Position numbers and translations under genes: made by a program. The notes beneath the pieces were generated by a model. It did no database searches and was not told the origin of the DNA. It saw only the letters and a program-made list of their open reading frames with translations. Shown piece by piece: positions 53,058-62,849 of a DNA stretch of 64,000 nt. Every line of letters begins with the position of its first letter. Within the stretch, counting starts at the first letter, position 1. Source of the stretch: Aureibaculum algae (GTDB lineage: Bacteria > Bacteroidota > Bacteroidia > Flavobacteriales > Flavobacteriaceae); assembly GCF_006065315.1 (NCBI RefSeq), contig NZ_CP040749.1, positions 2,308,501-2,372,500 on the forward strand, read 5' to 3'.

Positions 53058-54260
53058 ATGAAAATTACTGCTCCAATTTGTAAACTTATTACCTTGCTAA
53101 TTTTAATGTGCATGGTGTCATGTATACCAAAAGAAAAACCAACGAAAAAGTGGTTGAAAGGGAATTTGCATGCCCATTCCTATTGGAGTGATGGCGACGA
53201 TTTTCCTGAAATGATAATGGATTGGTATAAAACCAATTCATATGATTTTACGGTACTTTCTGATCATAATACCTTAAATGAAGGCGATAAATGGATTACG
53301 ATATCTATGAAAGAGCATCTGCAAAAAGGATTTAAAAATTACCTAAACAAATTTGGGGAAGATTGGGTGGAGCATAAGTTAGACAGTGCAGATAACATAC
53401 AGGTCAAATTAAAAACACTACAAGAATATAAGTCACTTTTTGAAGATGAAAATTTTATAATGATTCCTTCTGAGGAAATAACAACTGGATTTGAAGGGAA
53501 GCATATTCATATCAATGCCACAAATATTCAGAAAGTAATTAAACCCTTAAAGGGCGATTCAAAAGTAGCTATAATTCAAAAGAATATAGATGCTATTCTC
53601 GCTCAAAGAAAAGAAATGAACGTACCCATTATGCCGCATATTAATCATCCAAATTTTGGATTTTCCTTAACGGCAGATGATTTTGTACAATTAAATAATG
53701 TGCAATTTTTCGAAGTTTATAATGGACATCCCGCGGTTCATAATGAAGGCGATTCAACACATTTAAGTACAGAACAAATTTGGGATGTTGTAAATACGGC
53801 ATATGTACAAGAAAACAAACCTTTGCTTTATGGTATAGCCTCAGATGACAGTCACCAATACCACCAATTCTCAAAAAAATATAGTAATGCAGGTAGGGGT
53901 TGGGTAATGGTTCAATCAGATAGTTTAAAGGCAGAAAATATTATTACCGCAATGGAAGCTGGTGATTTTTATGCAACTACAGGCGTTCAGTTAGAAGAGT
54001 TATCTCGAGTAGACAATGAATTACATATAAAAGTAAAAGCAGAACCCAATGTGAATTACAAGATAGAATTTATTGGTGTTACTGCGTCAGATAATAAGAC
54101 AAAGGTTATTAAAGTAGTCAATGGTTTAGAAGCTTCATTGGTTTTAGATAAAGATTATTTATTTATAAGAGCTAGAGTTGTTTCAAACAAAACCAATATG
54201 AATTTCTTTGATGAAAATGAATTTGAAAAAGCATGGATTCAGCCGATAACTCTTAAGTAA
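53058..54260 (+). CDS. PHP-domain metal-dependent phosphoesterase-like lipoprotein
   Basis: A 400-residue lipoprotein (C22 in LILMCMVSCIPK). The PHP metal motifs are seen: GNLHAHSYWSDG (H38, H40), TVLSDHNTLN, PSEEITTG, and MPHINHPNFGF, with YGIASDDSHQY near the end. PHP enzymes hydrolyse phosphate esters or related bonds with a three-metal site; exported PHP proteins with sulfatases in PULs have no settled substrate. A C-terminal beta-rich part (about 310-400) looks like an accessory sandwich. The frame opens at TTG 53019, but ATG 53058 begins the lipoprotein signal. It is 52 bases behind the sulfatase. Confidence 0.82.
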   Translation: MKITAPICKLITLLILMCMVSCIPKEKPTKKWLKGNLHAHSYWSDGDDFPEMIMDWYKTNSYDFTVLSDHNTLNEGDKWITISMKEHLQKGFKNYLNKFGEDWVEHKLDSADNIQVKLKTLQEYKSLFEDENFIMIPSEEITTGFEGKHIHINATNIQKVIKPLKGDSKVAIIQKNIDAILAQRKEMNVPIMPHINHPNFGFSLTADDFVQLNNVQFFEVYNGHPAVHNEGDSTHLSTEQIWDVVNTAYVQENKPLLYGIASDDSHQYHQFSKKYSNAGRGWVMVQSDSLKAENIITAMEAGDFYATTGVQLEELSRVDNELHIKVKAEPNVNYKIEFIGVTASDNKTKVIKVVNGLEASLVLDKDYLFIRARVVSNKTNMNFFDENEFEKAWIQPITLK

Positions 54261-54352
54261 AATTACCTTTAAAAATGGACGCTTTTTATTGCGACATTTT
54301 TTTAAATAAACGATATTTGTATATCAATTAACTAATCACTATCAATACAATT

Positions 54353-56005
54353 ATGACAGCACATTTCGGATTTTGGGATTATTTTATATTTATAACCTAT
54401 GCACTCCTTATTTTAGGAGTAGGATTATGGGTATCACGCGATAAAAAAGGACATCAAAAAAATGCTGAGGATTATTTTTTGGCGAGTAAGTCATTGCCAT
54501 GGTGGGCAATTGGAGCTTCTTTGATAGCTGCGAATATCTCCGCAGAACAATTTATAGGGATGTCAGGATCAGGATTTGCTTCTGGATTAGCTATTGCCTC
54601 ATATGAATGGATGGCCGCATTGACCTTATTAATCGTGGGTAAGTATTTCTTGCCTATTTTTATTGAAAAGGGTCTGTATACCATTCCCGAATTTGTAGAA
54701 AAAAGGTATTCTACCAATCTTAAGACCATTTTAGCCGTATTTTGGATTGCGTTATATGTATTTGTCAACTTAACGACAGTGTTATATTTAGGAGCTTTAG
54801 CGTTAGAAACCATTATGGGCGTGCCTATGGTTTATGGTGTGTTGGGACTAGCACTTTTTGCTGCTGCCTATTCACTTTACGGTGGATTATCTGCTGTAGC
54901 ATGGACAGATGTAATACAAGTTGTGTTTTTAATTTTAGGAGGTTTGGTGACGACTTATTTAGCCTTAGATACAGTTTCTGGTGGAAACGGTTTTTTAGCA
55001 GGACTTACCAGAGTTTATGAAGAAGTACCTGATCGTTTTGCGATGATCTTAGATAAATCAAATCCTGAATTTAAAAACCTACCAGGTATTGCAGTTTTAG
55101 TAGGAGGTATGTGGGTTGCCAATTTGTATTATTGGGGGTTTAATCAATACATCATTCAAAGAACATTAGCCGCCAAATCATTAAAAGAAGCTCAAAAAGG
55201 TATATTATTGGCTGCTTTTTTAAAGATGTTAATTCCACTAATTGTTGTAATTCCAGGTATTGCAGCTTATGTAATGATTAATGACCCAGAAATTATGGCG
55301 AATCTTGGTGATGCAGGCTTAAAAAACTTGCCTTCTTTAGAGCAAGCCGATAAAGCCTACCCATGGTTATTACAGTTTTTACCAACGGGTCTTAAGGGAG
55401 TTGCCTTTGCCGCATTAGCTGCCGCAATTGTTTCATCATTAGCTTCGATGTTAAATTCAACGTCAACCATTTTTACAATGGACATCTACAAGCAGTATAT
55501 CAACAAAAATGCAGATGATAAAAGTACGGTAGGTATGGGAAGAATATCTGCTGGAGTTGCTTTGCTTATTGCAGCACTTTTAGCTCCGCAATTGGGTAAT
55601 TTAGATCAAGCATTCCAGTTTATTCAAGAATATACAGGTATTGTAAGTCCTGGAATTTTAGCAGTGTTTATGTTAGGTTTATTCTGGAAAAAAACAACAA
55701 ACAAAGCGGCCATTATTGGTGCGTTATCTTCTATTCCTATTGCCATGTATTTTAAAGTTGGCCCAAATGGATGGTCAACAAGCTCTCTATTTGTTGATGT
55801 TCCTTTTATGGATCAAATGGGATACACTTTTATATTGACCATGATCGTTATAATTATAGCCAGTTTAATACAGCATCATGGTAAAAATGATGAAAAAGGA
55901 ATTGATATTAAGAAGGGCTTATTTAAAACGAGTCCGGTCTTTAATATTGGTGCTTTTATTGTGATGATTATATTAGTCTTGTTATATTCTGTATTCTGGA
56001 ATTAA
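54353..56005 (+). CDS. Sodium:solute symporter (SSS family, SGLT-like)
   Basis: A 550-residue inner-membrane transporter with about 14 helices. Family markers: DYFLASKSLPWWAIGASLIAANISAEQFIGMSGSGFASG (by its core WWAIGASLIAANISAEQ), GLYTIPEFVEKRYS, YSLYGGLSAVAWTDVIQV, NQYIIQRTLAAKSLKEAQKG, and AALAAAIVSSLASMLNSTSTIFTMDIY. It couples sodium entry to uptake of a sugar. In this PUL it would carry glucose or the released monosaccharide into the cytoplasm. The gene is followed by a perfect 22-bp inverted repeat. Confidence 0.92.
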   Translation: MTAHFGFWDYFIFITYALLILGVGLWVSRDKKGHQKNAEDYFLASKSLPWWAIGASLIAANISAEQFIGMSGSGFASGLAIASYEWMAALTLLIVGKYFLPIFIEKGLYTIPEFVEKRYSTNLKTILAVFWIALYVFVNLTTVLYLGALALETIMGVPMVYGVLGLALFAAAYSLYGGLSAVAWTDVIQVVFLILGGLVTTYLALDTVSGGNGFLAGLTRVYEEVPDRFAMILDKSNPEFKNLPGIAVLVGGMWVANLYYWGFNQYIIQRTLAAKSLKEAQKGILLAAFLKMLIPLIVVIPGIAAYVMINDPEIMANLGDAGLKNLPSLEQADKAYPWLLQFLPTGLKGVAFAALAAAIVSSLASMLNSTSTIFTMDIYKQYINKNADDKSTVGMGRISAGVALLIAALLAPQLGNLDQAFQFIQEYTGIVSPGILAVFMLGLFWKKTTNKAAIIGALSSIPIAMYFKVGPNGWSTSSLFVDVPFMDQMGYTFILTMIVIIIASLIQHHGKNDEKGIDIKKGLFKTSPVFNIGAFIVMIILVLLYSVFWN

Positions 56006-56038
56006 GAAGATAACACTTGCGTTTTTATCGGAATTTTT

Positions 56039-56085
56039 AATTAAACAACATTTTCTAATTCTAAATTAGAAAATGTTGTTTAATT
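56039..56085. terminator. Perfect 22-bp inverted repeat (likely terminator) before nnr
   Basis: The arm at 56039-56060 is fully complementary to 56064-56085, with a 3-base CTA loop; the arms start AATTAAACAACATT. A T-rich run (TTTAATTTTAT) ends it. It lies 33 bases after the symporter stop and 26 bases before the nnr start, so it probably ends the PUL transcript; nnr then needs its own promoter or readthrough. Confidence 0.75.
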
Positions 56086-56111
56086 TTATAGCATATAAGA
56101 CAATTAAAATT

Positions 56112-57704
56112 ATGCCAAAAATTCTTTCTGTAAAACAATTATACGCAGCTGATACCGCAACGGTAAAAAAAAATGACATTAGTTTTATCGACCTAATGGA
56201 ACATGTGGGTACGTTGTGTTTTCAATGGATTCACGATCGACTTCAAGGAGATCCTATAACCATTCAAATATTTTGTGGTACGGGTAATAATGGAGGTGAT
56301 GGTTTGGTAATTGCGAGACATTTAAAACAATATGGATATAATGTTAAAACGCATATTATTAATTGTGGTAATGATCGTTCAGAAGTCTTTCTTAAAAACT
56401 ACGATAGACTAAAAGAAATTGGTGTTTGGGCAGAGATGATTACTTGTGAAAGTGAACTGCCGGCAGTATCAGAAAATGACATGGTGGTTGACGCTATTTT
56501 TGGGTTAGGGTTGAGTAGAAAACCAGAAAATTTAATTAAAAAAGTGATAGAACATATTAACGGTTCAAATGCCTTTGTATTATCTATAGATTTTCCGTCT
56601 GGTTTATATGCTGAAAAGTCGGTAACGGATACCGTATCCGTTGTAAAGGCGTATCATACGTTAACTTTTCAAACTCCCAAATTAGCATTTTTATTACCAG
56701 AAAATCGTTATTATACTAAAACTTGGGAAGTACTTGATATTGGATTAGATGCTGAATATATTTACAATGCCAAAACTGATAATTACCTCCTGTACAAACA
56801 AGATATCAAACCAATGTATCGTTTTAGAGAGAAATTTTCTCATAAAGGTGAATTTGGTCATGCCGTAATCATTGGAGGAAGCTATGGTAAAATGGGAGCT
56901 GTTACATTGTCTACAAAAGCCGCAATATCTATTGGTAGCGGTTTAGTTACGGCTCATATACCACAATGTGGATATCAAATCATACAAACTTCAGTTCCTG
57001 AAATAATGGTAGAAGTTGATGCCGAAAATGAAATGCAAAAGTTTGATATAAACATTAATGCAACGGTGATTGGTATTGGCGTTGGAATGGGTACGCATAT
57101 AGAGACGGTTAAGGGATTTACGGAATTTTTAAATAAAAATAAAGTACCGTTGGTATTAGACGCAGATGCTTTAAACATAATTTCAAAAAATAAAGAATTA
57201 TTAAAATTAGTACCAGAAAATTCTGTTTTAACGCCCCATCCCAAAGAATTTGAAAGATTAGTTGGGAAATGGAAAAATGACTATGATAAATTAAAAAAAC
57301 TACGTTCATTATCCAAAAAACATAAGATTATTATAGTACTAAAAGGAGCTTATTCTGCTATTGCTCATGAAGGTGCATTATTTTTCAATTCTACAGGAAA
57401 TCCGGCATTGTCTACAGCGGGTAGTGGAGATGTGTTAACAGGAATAATTACGGGGTTAATTGCTCAAAATTACCATCCATTTGAAGCTGCAAAAATGGGA
57501 GTGTATTTGCATGGAAAAACATCAGAATTAGCAATGAAGACAAAAGTTTATGAAACATTTATTGCTTCTGATATTATTGATTATTTGTCAAGTGCTATTA
57601 TGGATTTATTAATGAAAGAGCCTAAGGTTGTTCCACAAAAAGAAGCCGAATCAAAAAATGATAAAAAAGCGAAACCTGATGAGGGAACGGAAATGTACAT
57701 CTAA
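56112..57704 (+). CDS. nnr: Bifunctional NAD(P)H-hydrate epimerase/dehydratase
   Basis: A 530-residue two-domain repair enzyme. The N-terminal YjeF_N epimerase domain (1-215) has FCGTGNNGGDGLVIARHL and VDAIFGLGLSR; the C-terminal carbohydrate-kinase-like dehydratase (about 225-500) has GHAVIIGGSYGKMGAVTLSTKAA, DADALN, TPHPKEF and NPALSTAGSGDVLTG. It repairs hydrated NADH and NADPH in the cytoplasm. A 30-residue lysine-rich tail (after residue 500) is unusual. The ORF can start at 56073 inside the inverted repeat; the ATG at 56112 gives the family's start (MPKILSVKQLYAAD). A housekeeping gene next to, but not obviously part of, the PUL. Confidence 0.93.
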   Translation: MPKILSVKQLYAADTATVKKNDISFIDLMEHVGTLCFQWIHDRLQGDPITIQIFCGTGNNGGDGLVIARHLKQYGYNVKTHIINCGNDRSEVFLKNYDRLKEIGVWAEMITCESELPAVSENDMVVDAIFGLGLSRKPENLIKKVIEHINGSNAFVLSIDFPSGLYAEKSVTDTVSVVKAYHTLTFQTPKLAFLLPENRYYTKTWEVLDIGLDAEYIYNAKTDNYLLYKQDIKPMYRFREKFSHKGEFGHAVIIGGSYGKMGAVTLSTKAAISIGSGLVTAHIPQCGYQIIQTSVPEIMVEVDAENEMQKFDININATVIGIGVGMGTHIETVKGFTEFLNKNKVPLVLDADALNIISKNKELLKLVPENSVLTPHPKEFERLVGKWKNDYDKLKKLRSLSKKHKIIIVLKGAYSAIAHEGALFFNSTGNPALSTAGSGDVLTGIITGLIAQNYHPFEAAKMGVYLHGKTSELAMKTKVYETFIASDIIDYLSSAIMDLLMKEPKVVPQKEAESKNDKKAKPDEGTEMYI

Positions 57705-57800
57705 CAATAAATTAATATCTTAGTATAGTTGATTGTCAGCTTTGTATAATGTTGTTAATAACTGCATTATCAATCGTTAATAAAGATTGATTTATTTTGA

Positions 57801-57808
57801 TACTTTTG
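57801..57808 (+). promoter_or_regulatory. -7 promoter box of the GH92 gene
   Basis: TACTTTTG fits TAnnTTTG exactly and lies 49 bases before the ATG at 57857. A -33 element is not clear. Confidence 0.55.
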
Positions 57809-57856
57809 CGGAAAATTAAATGCTAACCTGCACAATTGCAGATAATAAGAAAAATA

Positions 57857-60097
57857 ATGCTTCCCTTCAATAAATTAGTCAATACCAAATTATTTTTATT
57901 TTTTACCATAAGTCTTTTTATTAGTTTTTCGTCTATTGCACAACGTGCGGTAGATTATGTAAATCCTTTTATTGGTACTTCAAATTTTGGAGCTACAAAT
58001 CCTGGTGCAATTGCACCAAGAGGTATGGTAAGTGTTTCTCCTTTTAATGTTGCCGGTAAACAAAATAAACACGAAAAAGATAGCCGCTGGTTATCCAATC
58101 CATATGTTCATGAAAATGAATTCCTAACAGGGTTTTCTCATGTAAATTTAAGTGGAGTGGGGTGTCCTGACCTTGGTGTTATTATTTCTATGCCTACCGT
58201 TGGGGAGCTAGAAATAGATCATTTAAAATATGGCACTACCTATAAAGATGAAATAGCAAAAGCAGGTTACTATAGCACCACTTTAGATAAATCGAATATT
58301 AATGTGGAAACAACAGCAACTACTAGAACAGGCGTTAGTAGATATACTTTCCCCGCTGGTAAAGCTAATATTTTATTGAATTTAGGTTTGGGCTTAACAA
58401 ATGAGCAAGGAGCCATGATTAAAGTCGTATCTCCAACAGAAATTGAAGGTATAAGAACTGTTGGTGGATTTTGTTATTACAAGCCAGAAGAAACCTATCC
58501 TGTTTATTTTGTAGCACAAGTAAATGTTGAAAGTGACGAATTTGGAGTTTGGAAAAAAACAAGAAAGGAATCTGGTGTTGAGGCAGAATGGATGGGGTAT
58601 AATGGAAAAGATCGGTTTTATAAAAATTATTATAAAGAAGTAATGGGCGATAGTATTGGAGGCTATTTTTCATATAATTTCGATAAGCCAACAAAGGTGG
58701 AGTTGAAAGTAGGAGTTTCTTATGTAAGTATTGAAAATGCTAGAGAAAATTTAGAACGAGAAACTTCCAATTTAACATTTTTAGAAATTTATCATAAAAC
58801 GGAATTAGAATGGAATGATTTACTTTCTAAAATTTCAGTTGAAGGTGGAACAAAAGATGATAAAACGGTATTTTACACGGCCTTATATCATACGCTTATT
58901 CATCCCAACACATTGAATGATTACAATGGCGAATATCCTAAAATGAGTACTAGAGAGACCTTAAAAACGAATGGTACTCGATATACTGTTTTTTCACTTT
59001 GGGATACCTATAGAAATTTACATTCATTAATGTCGTTAGTTTATCCAGAGCAACAACTAAATATGGTAAACAGCATGCTTGATATTTATGACGAAAGCGG
59101 TTGGTTGCCAAAATGGGAGTTAAATGCTACAGAAACAACTACAATGGTTGGTGATCCTGCAGGAATTGTTTTAGCAGATACTTATCTTCGTGGCATTCGT
59201 AATTTTGACATAGAGAAGGCATATGAAGCGATGGTTAAAAGTGCAGATCAAATAAATAACAATCCGTTAAGACCTGGTTTAAAAAATTATATAGAAAAAG
59301 GATACCTAACAAGTTCAGATGCAGGTTCAGTGTCTACAACACAAGAGTATAATATTTCTGATTTTGCAATTGCACAATTGGCTCAAGTACTTGGAAAGAA
59401 GAAAGATGAAGAACGATTTAGAGAACGTTCAATTTCGTATAGAAATCTATTTGATAAAGATTATAAATTGTTAAGACCTAAAAATAATGACGGAACATGG
59501 TACAGTCCTTTTGACCCGTTAGCAGGTGCAAACTTTACAAAAAATGTTGGTTTTATAGAAGGTAATTCTTGGCAGTATTCTTTTATGGTAAGTCATGATG
59601 CTGATTATTTAATAAGACTAATGGGCGGTAAGCGAGCATTTACAAGTCAATTACAAGAAGTATTTGATAAAGGACATTTTGATATGGCTAATGAACCAGA
59701 TATAGCCTATCCGTATTTATTTAATTATGTAAAGGGAGAAGAATGGCGTACGCAAAATATGGTGAATGCTCTAAGAAGATCATATTTTAAAAATGCACCA
59801 GATGGTTTGCCAGGTAATGATGATACAGGTACTATGTCTGCCTGGATTATTTATACCATGATGGGTATTTATCCAGTAAGTCCTGCAGATCCAATGTATA
59901 CGTTAACTACACCTGTTTTTGATAAAATTACAATTGAATTAAATCCTAAATTTTATAAAGGAAGAGTGCTCGTTATTGAAAAAGAGGGAACTGGTAATAT
60001 TAATGAGGTTTTATTGAATGGAGAAGAACATAAGAGCTATTTTATCAATCATTTTGAGTTAGTTAATGGCTTTAGATTAAAGTTTTTATTGGAGTAG
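57857..60097 (+). CDS. Glycoside hydrolase family 92 (alpha-mannosidase) protein
   Basis: A 746-residue exported enzyme. Signal MLPFNKLVNTKLFLFFTISLFISFSSIAQ; then the GH92 layout: VDYVNPFIGTSNFGATNPGAIAPRGMVSVSPFN (by its core NPFIGT and PRGMVSVSPF), GFSHVNLSGVGCPDLG, YHTLIHPNTLNDYNGEY, YTVFSLWDTYRNLHSL, EGNSWQYSFMVSHD, and DGLPGNDDTGTMSAWIIYTMMGIYPVSPADP near residue 655-690. GH92 enzymes are calcium-dependent exo-alpha-mannosidases acting on mannans or N-glycans. TTG at 57836 is rejected in favour of ATG 57857. It likely belongs to the locus that continues with the DUF4838 gene and a second SusC. Confidence 0.92.
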   Translation: MLPFNKLVNTKLFLFFTISLFISFSSIAQRAVDYVNPFIGTSNFGATNPGAIAPRGMVSVSPFNVAGKQNKHEKDSRWLSNPYVHENEFLTGFSHVNLSGVGCPDLGVIISMPTVGELEIDHLKYGTTYKDEIAKAGYYSTTLDKSNINVETTATTRTGVSRYTFPAGKANILLNLGLGLTNEQGAMIKVVSPTEIEGIRTVGGFCYYKPEETYPVYFVAQVNVESDEFGVWKKTRKESGVEAEWMGYNGKDRFYKNYYKEVMGDSIGGYFSYNFDKPTKVELKVGVSYVSIENARENLERETSNLTFLEIYHKTELEWNDLLSKISVEGGTKDDKTVFYTALYHTLIHPNTLNDYNGEYPKMSTRETLKTNGTRYTVFSLWDTYRNLHSLMSLVYPEQQLNMVNSMLDIYDESGWLPKWELNATETTTMVGDPAGIVLADTYLRGIRNFDIEKAYEAMVKSADQINNNPLRPGLKNYIEKGYLTSSDAGSVSTTQEYNISDFAIAQLAQVLGKKKDEERFRERSISYRNLFDKDYKLLRPKNNDGTWYSPFDPLAGANFTKNVGFIEGNSWQYSFMVSHDADYLIRLMGGKRAFTSQLQEVFDKGHFDMANEPDIAYPYLFNYVKGEEWRTQNMVNALRRSYFKNAPDGLPGNDDTGTMSAWIIYTMMGIYPVSPADPMYTLTTPVFDKITIELNPKFYKGRVLVIEKEGTGNINEVLLNGEEHKSYFINHFELVNGFRLKFLLE

Positions 60098-60237
60098 TAT
60101 ATAGAATACCGTGTAAGGTTCTCTTTTTATTATTAGATAATCTACTATTTATGAGTTCATAGTTGTTGTTTGTCGATTAGATTATTGATTTATAGAAGTC
60201 TAAATTATATTTGAAAGAGGATATTTAAATATAAACT

Positions 60238-62511
60238 ATGATTTTTTCTAAGAGAATTAATAAATTTCGGATAAAAACAAAAGTTATAAGCATTGGAATA
60301 CTTTACTTCCTATTTAGTACTGTTTTTATTTCATGTTCTGATGGTCATATCAAATTGACAACAAATGGAACAACAGCTTATGAAATTGTTTATATAGGAA
60401 AAACATCTGAAAGTGCATATCAATCAGCTGCAATACTTAAAAAATATATAGACAAAATTGCTGGGACAGATATCGGACTAGTAGGTGAGGGGTCACAAAG
60501 TACAAAAGGGAATAAAGTATATGTAGGTGCTATTAATGAATTGACTTTGGCACCACATGAAGTGAATATCCAACTAAAAGATAAAAACATTTTTATTTCT
60601 GGAGGCTCTGATAACGCATTACAAAATGCTGTTTATATTTTTATAGAGGATTATTTGGGTGTAAAATGGTTTTCGCCGACTGTAGAGAAAATTCCATCCC
60701 AAAATTCAATTTTAATACCAAATACTCTTAGTTTTAATTACAAGCCGGAAATTACTACAAGAACGGTTCATTCAAGATTGTTTTATGAAAATGATGAATT
60801 TGCTGACAAATTAAAAGTTACAACAGAAGCTTTTCCTACTTATGTGTCAGATGCAAGAGTACATACTTTTCATAAATTTATTCCTGAAGAAAAATTTTTC
60901 AAAGAACATGCTGAATATTTTGCCTTAAGGGAAAATAAGAGATTACCTACTCAATTATGTTTAACAAATAGTGATGTCTATAATATTGTAAAAGATTCTG
61001 TAGCTTCTTTGTTTCAGAAAAACCCATTAGCCAAAGTAATATCAGTTAGTCAAGATGACAATACACAATATTGTCAATGTGAGAATTGTTCAAAAATTGA
61101 TGAAGAAGAGGGGAGTCCAGCCGGTTCATTGATTTTGTTTGTAAATAAAATTGCTGAAAATTTTCCAGATAAACAAATATCAACATTGGCGTATCAACAT
61201 ACAAGAAAACCTTGTAAAACAAAACCAAGAGAAAATGTACTGATTACACTATGTTCTATAGAATGTGATAGAAGTGCTCCTATTACCGAAAAGTGCAATG
61301 ATTTTACGGAAGATTTAATAGGATGGAGTAAATTGACAGATAATATCCGTATTTGGGATTATACCACACAATTTACTAATTTTTTAGCTCCATTTCCAAA
61401 TATGAACACTTTACAACCTAATGTTCAATTATTCAGAGATAATAATGCAAAATGGGTTTTTGAACAACATAGTAATAACCCTAGTGAATTATTTGAACTT
61501 CGTTCATATATTACGGCAAAATTATTATGGAACCCTGATTTGGATATTGATTCCTTAATTACTGAATTTACAGATGGTTATTATGAAGAAGCAGGAGTAT
61601 ATGTTAAAAACTATGTCGATTTAATTCATGCGGAACTTAAAAAACATCCTGATTTTTTCTTATTCCTTTATGGAGATCCTTCACAGGCTTTTGATTCTTA
61701 TTTGAATCCTGAATTATTAGAGATTTACAAAGAATATTTTGATGCTGCGGAAAAAGCTGTGGCTACAAAATCTGAAGTATTAAAAAGAGTAAAAGAAGCT
61801 AGATTAAGTACTGATTATGCTATTTTAGAAGCTGCTAAACAGAATCTTAACTCACAACTTTCCTTAGTATTTCAAGAAAATCCCAGCAGTGCCAATGTGT
61901 TTATTAAAGAAAAATTGGAAGACTTTTACAAAACCTGTAAGGCTGCTGATATTAACTTAATGAATGAAATGGGCTTTACAGTAGAAGAATATTATAATTC
62001 TTATAAAAAAACAATTGAAGTCGCCATTAAACCAAATATCGCAAAAGGCAAAAAAGTAACCTTACTTACCAAGCCTAAAAAGTATGCTAATGAAAACCCA
62101 CAGGTGTTAACCGATGGAGCTCTAGGTGGTAATAATTTTTATGCCAATTGGTTAGGCTTCGAAGGCAATCATTTAGAAGCGGTTATAGACTTAGATTCCA
62201 TACAAACCATAAGTTCTATTTCGACAGCATTTTTACAAGTTACAAATCATGTTGTTTTTTATCCTTTAAATGTTAGTTATTATTACTCAAATGATAACAA
62301 AATATTCGAGAAGTTAGGTGTATTGGTTAATGATGAGCCCTTAAGTAAAACTAGCAAAATAAATGATATCAAATATTTTGAATTTACGTTCCCAAAAGTT
62401 GCTGCTCGTTATATTAAAATAAAGGCTGAAAATATGAACACTGCTCCGTATTGGCATCATGCTGCTGGGCTACCAAGTTGGGTTTTTGCAGATGAAATAA
62501 TGGTGGAATAG
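60238..62511 (+). CDS. DUF4838 domain lipoprotein with C-terminal discoidin-like module
   Basis: A 757-residue lipoprotein (cysteine in YFLFSTVFISCSDG). The first part (about 35-165) is a glycoside-hydrolase-like N-terminal beta/alpha domain as in GH20/GH67 proteins (SAAILKKYIDKIAGTDIGLV; NAVYIFIEDYLGVKWFSPTVEKIP). The middle is DUF4838 (PF16126; about 215-480) with ISVSQDDNTQYCQCENCSKIDEEEGSPAG and DNIRIWDYTTQFTNFLAPFPN. The last 140 residues resemble an F5/8 type C sugar-binding domain (NPQVLTDGALGGNNFYANWLGFEGNHLEAVIDL). DUF4838 is a suspected glycosidase family found in PULs; no activity is settled. Gap of 140 bases from GH92. Confidence 0.82.
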   Translation: MIFSKRINKFRIKTKVISIGILYFLFSTVFISCSDGHIKLTTNGTTAYEIVYIGKTSESAYQSAAILKKYIDKIAGTDIGLVGEGSQSTKGNKVYVGAINELTLAPHEVNIQLKDKNIFISGGSDNALQNAVYIFIEDYLGVKWFSPTVEKIPSQNSILIPNTLSFNYKPEITTRTVHSRLFYENDEFADKLKVTTEAFPTYVSDARVHTFHKFIPEEKFFKEHAEYFALRENKRLPTQLCLTNSDVYNIVKDSVASLFQKNPLAKVISVSQDDNTQYCQCENCSKIDEEEGSPAGSLILFVNKIAENFPDKQISTLAYQHTRKPCKTKPRENVLITLCSIECDRSAPITEKCNDFTEDLIGWSKLTDNIRIWDYTTQFTNFLAPFPNMNTLQPNVQLFRDNNAKWVFEQHSNNPSELFELRSYITAKLLWNPDLDIDSLITEFTDGYYEEAGVYVKNYVDLIHAELKKHPDFFLFLYGDPSQAFDSYLNPELLEIYKEYFDAAEKAVATKSEVLKRVKEARLSTDYAILEAAKQNLNSQLSLVFQENPSSANVFIKEKLEDFYKTCKAADINLMNEMGFTVEEYYNSYKKTIEVAIKPNIAKGKKVTLLTKPKKYANENPQVLTDGALGGNNFYANWLGFEGNHLEAVIDLDSIQTISSISTAFLQVTNHVVFYPLNVSYYYSNDNKIFEKLGVLVNDEPLSKTSKINDIKYFEFTFPKVAARYIKIKAENMNTAPYWHHAAGLPSWVFADEIMVE

Positions 62512-62849
62512 TTTAGGTTACCATGTATCAGAATTGTTAAACCCTTTGTTTTATTGGTTACACTAAGTTTATTCTAAGTAAGCTTTACTTTTCTTATTAC
62601 ATTTAAAACACATTTAATATTGCAATTCCTAAAATGCAAATGACAATTAATTTTCAATAAATTTTAGTTTAATTGAGTTATTTCTGCATAGTATAATACC
62701 ATTATAAATGGTGTTGAAATTTCCAATAAAAAAAGACATCTTATTTCTACAGTTATTGAACTATTTCAGAAGGTTGTTAGTCGAAATTATTAGTTGAGTT
62801 TTATGATAACTTTAACTTTGTATACCATAAACTCAAAATAATTATATAT
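62512..62849. other. Intergenic region upstream of the second susC
   Basis: AT-rich; no gene seen. The promoter of the following gene is likely TTG (62794-62796), 16 bases, TAACTTTG (62813-62820), a perfect TAnnTTTG box; the ATG at 62850 lies about 30 bases downstream. Confidence 0.6.

Noticed and set aside
56039..56085. 22-bp inverted repeat as an integration attachment site
   Set aside because: No integrase or direct-repeat partner was seen nearby, and its position between two genes fits a terminator better.
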